Made by a program: the position numbers and the translations under genes. From RGIG995 sp045542115 (GTDB lineage: Bacteria; Bacillota; Clostridia; Oscillospirales; UBA644): a DNA stretch of 64,000 bases. Position 1 is the first letter of the stretch. Every line of letters begins with the position of its first letter. The notes below the pieces were generated by a model. That model ran no database searches. It saw nothing but the letters and a program-made list of their open reading frames with translations, and was not told the DNA's origin. Positions 61,167-64,000 of this stretch are shown in pieces. Location of the stretch: NCBI GenBank assembly GCA_045542115.1, contig JAZQKK010000014.1, positions 186,001-250,000 on the forward strand, read 5' to 3'.

Positions 61167-63785
61167 TTATTTTACAAGTTCCAGAACCGCATCCCGGACT
61201 TCGGGCAACTTGGAAGCATCCCGTCCGCCGGCCGCGGCGCAATCGGGGCGTCCGCCCCCGCCGCCACCACACAACGTTGCGGCTTTCTTGACGATATTTC
61301 CGGCGTGGTTGCCCTTCTTAACGGCATTGGAACCGCAAGCGGATGCGAACATTACCTTGCCGTCGTTGACCGCAGAAAGAAGAATTACCGCATCGGCATT
61401 CTTCTGCCGCATCTGGTCGGAAACGGAGCGGATAAAGGCGGCGTCGCCCTCTACCGTGCAGCAAACGAACAGGGTTCCGTTCACGTCTTCTCCCTTAGCG
61501 AAGAGGGATTCTGCGAAGGCACCGGCTTGTTTTTCGTTCAACTCTGTAATTTGTTTCTGCGCGGACTTCAAATCGTTCATAACCGATTCGCAACGGCTTT
61601 CCAAATCGGAAGCATTTCCTTTCAGAACGGTTGCGGCACGCTGAATCAAGGATTCTTTTTCTTCTAAAAGGGTCAATACGTTTTTCCCGGTAGCCGCTTC
61701 AATACGGCGTACACCGGCAGAAATACCGGATTCGGAAAGAATGTGGAACAGACCGATGTGGGAAGTATTGGAAACGTGGGTTCCGGCACAAAATTCGGTG
61801 GAAACATCCCCCATTTTCACGACCCGGACGTCTTTTCCGTACTTCTCGCCAAACAAGGCGATAGCCCCGGATTTCTGAGCCTCTTCGATAGGCATTACGG
61901 TTGCAGAAACGGGAAGGGCAGCGAAGATGTATTCGTTGACGATGGCTTCGGTCTGCTTAATTTCTGCGGGGGTCATTGCGGCAAAGTGGGTAAAGTCAAA
62001 ACGCATCCGATGTTCGTCCACGTAAGAACCGGCCTGAGAGACGTGTTCGCCCAGCACTTCCCGCAACGCGGACTGCAACAGATGGGCAGACGAGTGGTCT
62101 CTGCGAATGGCGGCACGACGGCTGGGATCGATTGCCACGGAAACGCCATTCCCCACGGACAGCGTGCCGTCGGTTACGGTACAAAGATGGAGATATACTC
62201 CTTCGGTCTTCTTGGTATCGGTGATTTCGGCAACGTTTTTCCCGTTTACGGAAAGAACCCCCGTATCGCCTACCTGACCGCCTCCTTCCCCGTAAAATAC
62301 AGTGCGGTCCAAAACGACGGTGCAATCCCCTTCGGAGACCGTTTCCACCGATTCGTCGTCCACAAAAATCGCAAGAACTTTACCCTGGCAGGACTCCTCG
62401 GTATAACCGATGAAATCAGTCTTGGGAAGGGCAGTAATGGCAGACTTGGTTGCCTCGGACCATCCGTTGATGTTGGCACGGGCGGCACGGGCACGGGTCT
62501 TTTGTTCCTGCATCAGGGCGTCAAAGCCTTCTTCATCCACGGAAAGGCCCTTTTCTTCGGCAATTTCCCGGGTCAAGTCCATCGGGAAGCCATAGGTATC
62601 GTACAATTTGAAGACGTCGGCACCGGGCAAGGTCTTTTCGCCGGATTGTTCCGCCTTTTGAATCATTTCGGAAAGAATAGACAAACCCTGGTCGATGGTG
62701 GCGTCAAAACGTTCTTCTTCCAAAGACAAAATCTTCTTGATAAAGGAAGCTTGTTTCTTCAATTCAGGATATGCACCTTCGTTGTCCCGAATGACGATAT
62801 CACACAATTCTCCCCCCAGGAATGCACCGTCGATACCCAGCAATCTGCCGTGGCGGGCGGCTCTGCGGATAATCCGGCGAAGCACGTAGCCTCGGCCTTC
62901 ATTGGAAGGTTGGACTCCGTCGCAAATCATAAAGGACGCGGAACGGACGTGGTCGGTGATAATGCGGATAGAAACGTCGTCGTCCGAATCGTCTCCGTAA
63001 TTTTTTCCGGAAATTTTGCAAACGGTGTTGAGAATGTTTCGGATGGTATCCACCTCGAACATATTATCGACCCCTTGCATTACGCAGGCCAGACGTTCCA
63101 ACCCCATCCCGGTATCAATATTCTTTTGGTCCAGTTCGGTATAATTTCCGTTTCCGTCGTTGTTAAACTGGGAAAAAACGTTGTTCCATATTTCCATATA
63201 CCGGTCACATTCACAGCCGGGCTTACAATCGGGGGAACCGCAACCGTACTTTTCGCCCCGGTCAAAGTAGATCTCAGAACAGGGGCCGCAGGGACCGGAA
63301 CCGTGTTCCCAGAAGTTATCCGCTTTTCCGAGACGAACGATGTGTTCTTCGGGAACACCGATTTGGTCTTTCCAGATATGATATGCCTCTTCGTCTCCTT
63401 CGTAGATGGAAGGCCACAGGAGATTTTCGGGAATCTCCATCACTTTGGTCAAAAATTCCCAAGAGAAGGCAATGGCTTCTTCTTTGAAATAATCGCCAAA
63501 AGAGAAGTTCCCCAGCATTTCAAAATAGGTTCCGTGACGGGCGGTCTTCCCTACCCGTTCCAGGTCGGGGGTACGGATACATTTCTGACAGGTTGTGACC
63601 CGACGGCGGGGAGGTTCTTCTTCCCCGGTGAAGAATTTCTTCATCGGAGCCATTCCGGAGTTGATAAGAAGCAACGATTTATCGTTGATGGGAACCAACG
63701 GATAACTGGGCAACCGCAGATGCCCTTTGCTTTCAAAGAACGAGAGATATTTCTCCCGGATTTCATTCAGACCCATACTATGCAT
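61167..63785 (-). CDS. alaS: Alanine--tRNA ligase
   Basis: 872 residues, full length. The class II catalytic core begins with GLNEIREKYLSFFESKGH, with FTGEEEPPRRR and the motif 2/3 region GMGLERLACV. The editing domain has HSSAHLLQSALR near 560 and CAGTH near 663 (HxxxH and CxxxH zinc set). A coiled coil and the C-terminal DHHA1-like domain with a Gly-rich CGGGGGGRPDCAAAGG end follow. It charges tRNA-Ala and removes Ser and Gly. AAAGGAAG precedes the ATG. No T-box fits in the 36-bp gap to ispE. Confidence 0.97.
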   Translation of the reverse strand: MHSMGLNEIREKYLSFFESKGHLRLPSYPLVPINDKSLLLINSGMAPMKKFFTGEEEPPRRRVTTCQKCIRTPDLERVGKTARHGTYFEMLGNFSFGDYFKEEAIAFSWEFLTKVMEIPENLLWPSIYEGDEEAYHIWKDQIGVPEEHIVRLGKADNFWEHGSGPCGPCSEIYFDRGEKYGCGSPDCKPGCECDRYMEIWNNVFSQFNNDGNGNYTELDQKNIDTGMGLERLACVMQGVDNMFEVDTIRNILNTVCKISGKNYGDDSDDDVSIRIITDHVRSASFMICDGVQPSNEGRGYVLRRIIRRAARHGRLLGIDGAFLGGELCDIVIRDNEGAYPELKKQASFIKKILSLEEERFDATIDQGLSILSEMIQKAEQSGEKTLPGADVFKLYDTYGFPMDLTREIAEEKGLSVDEEGFDALMQEQKTRARAARANINGWSEATKSAITALPKTDFIGYTEESCQGKVLAIFVDDESVETVSEGDCTVVLDRTVFYGEGGGQVGDTGVLSVNGKNVAEITDTKKTEGVYLHLCTVTDGTLSVGNGVSVAIDPSRRAAIRRDHSSAHLLQSALREVLGEHVSQAGSYVDEHRMRFDFTHFAAMTPAEIKQTEAIVNEYIFAALPVSATVMPIEEAQKSGAIALFGEKYGKDVRVVKMGDVSTEFCAGTHVSNTSHIGLFHILSESGISAGVRRIEAATGKNVLTLLEEKESLIQRAATVLKGNASDLESRCESVMNDLKSAQKQITELNEKQAGAFAESLFAKGEDVNGTLFVCCTVEGDAAFIRSVSDQMRQKNADAVILLSAVNDGKVMFASACGSNAVKKGNHAGNIVKKAATLCGGGGGGRPDCAAAGGRDASKLPEVRDAVLELVK

Positions 63786-63821
63786 TGTATTCGTCTTCCT
63801 TTCAAGAAGTAAATTTCTGTT

Positions 63822-64000
63822 TTATTTTACGAAACGGCAGATCTCACAAAACTGCACGTCGATTGCTTTCTTCGCATTTTGGGCGGCGGCCTCATCGGAA
63901 AACAGACCGTAGACCGCAGAACCGCTTCCCGTCATTTCCGAGCATAACGCTCCCAATCTTCGCATATCCCCTTTCAGCCGTTCCACAGAAGGGCAAAAAC
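63822..64000 (-). CDS. ispE: 4-diphosphocytidyl-2-C-methyl-D-erythritol kinase, C-terminal end
   Basis: Partial; the gene continues past the window. The visible 59 residues contain MTGSGSAVYGLFSDEAAA, which matches the GHMP kinase motif MSGSGPTxFGLF of IspE, followed by a short tail ending in CRFVK. IspE phosphorylates CDP-methylerythritol in the MEP route to isoprenoids, which also supplies the undecaprenyl carrier for cell wall synthesis. It is probably the gene before alaS in one operon. Confidence 0.82.
   Translation of the reverse strand, partial: FCPSVERLKGDMRRLGALCSEMTGSGSAVYGLFSDEAAAQNAKKAIDVQFCEICRFVK

Noticed and set aside
61743..63812. 689-codon plus-strand open frame opposite alaS
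   Set aside because: Antisense shadow of a certain alaS gene, with no recognisable domain.
63786..63821. T-box leader for alaS
   Set aside because: Only 36 bp separate ispE and alaS, too short for a T-box.

Overview
The window looks like ordinary chromosome of a low-to-mid GC, Gram-positive-type member of the Clostridia (Firmicutes). The basis is the gene content: HemZ, MtaB/YqeV, a Rel-Dtd-MBL-HemZ run, YqeG, a zf-trcl zinc ribbon protein, and a mraZ-rsmH-ftsL-PBP(PASTA) cell wall cluster whose MurE carries the meso-diaminopimelate motif. Strong AGGAGG-type ribosome sites and sigma-A promoters with exact 17-bp spacers support this. I cannot name a genus from sequence alone. No rRNA, confident tRNA, CRISPR array, insertion sequence or prophage was seen.

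Layout. 1-15950: mixed housekeeping genes in short transcription units (end of a cation diffusion facilitator, typA, a PlsC-type acyltransferase fused to a zinc ribbon, a small zinc ribbon protein behind a structured RNA candidate, a sigma factor, an orphan sugar ABC ATPase, proC, a PAP2 phosphatase, a GH78 enzyme, glpK, htpG, pfkA, an EamA transporter). 16070-22749: a YwaF-like membrane protein, a divergent type IIA topoisomerase pair, mtaB and a tiny Cys-rich membrane peptide. 22922-33717: a tightly packed plus-strand run of an LRR surface protein, pncB, recJ, rel, dtd, an MBL hydrolase and hemZ, followed by rpsU and yqeG. 33764-38671: an accessory two-gene cassette, an AraC-type regulator and a 1330-residue secreted metallophosphoesterase, bounded by two nearly identical hairpins. 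38852-52706: a 12-gene division and cell wall (dcw) cluster on the minus strand, reading mraZ, rsmH, ftsL, PBP, murE, murF, mraY, ftsW, murG, murA, ftsQ, ftsZ. 53150-56485: polA, a low-molecular-weight phosphatase and rimI. 56519-64000: a minus-strand unit reading ispE (partial), alaS, hinT and a 1413-residue surface protein.

How the parts fit. The dcw cluster has a sigma-A promoter and three 10-bp direct repeats matching the MraZ operator pattern just downstream, so autoregulation is likely. It makes lipid II (MurE, MurF, MraY, MurG, with MurA for the first committed step) and the septal synthase (FtsW plus the PASTA PBP with FtsL and FtsQ) guided by FtsZ; murD and ftsA are not in the cluster. 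The most interesting protein is the surface enzyme at 56519-60760. It joins five Ig-like repeats, a GHL10 glycoside hydrolase-like domain and an Amidase_3 domain. Amidases make denuded glycan strands and the GHL10 enzyme DigH is known to cut such strands, so both steps may sit in one chain. Other points worth a second look are the AraC/metallophosphoesterase cassette, the structured RNA at 4475-4660, and a 74-nt G-free stretch of mRNA before ftsL.
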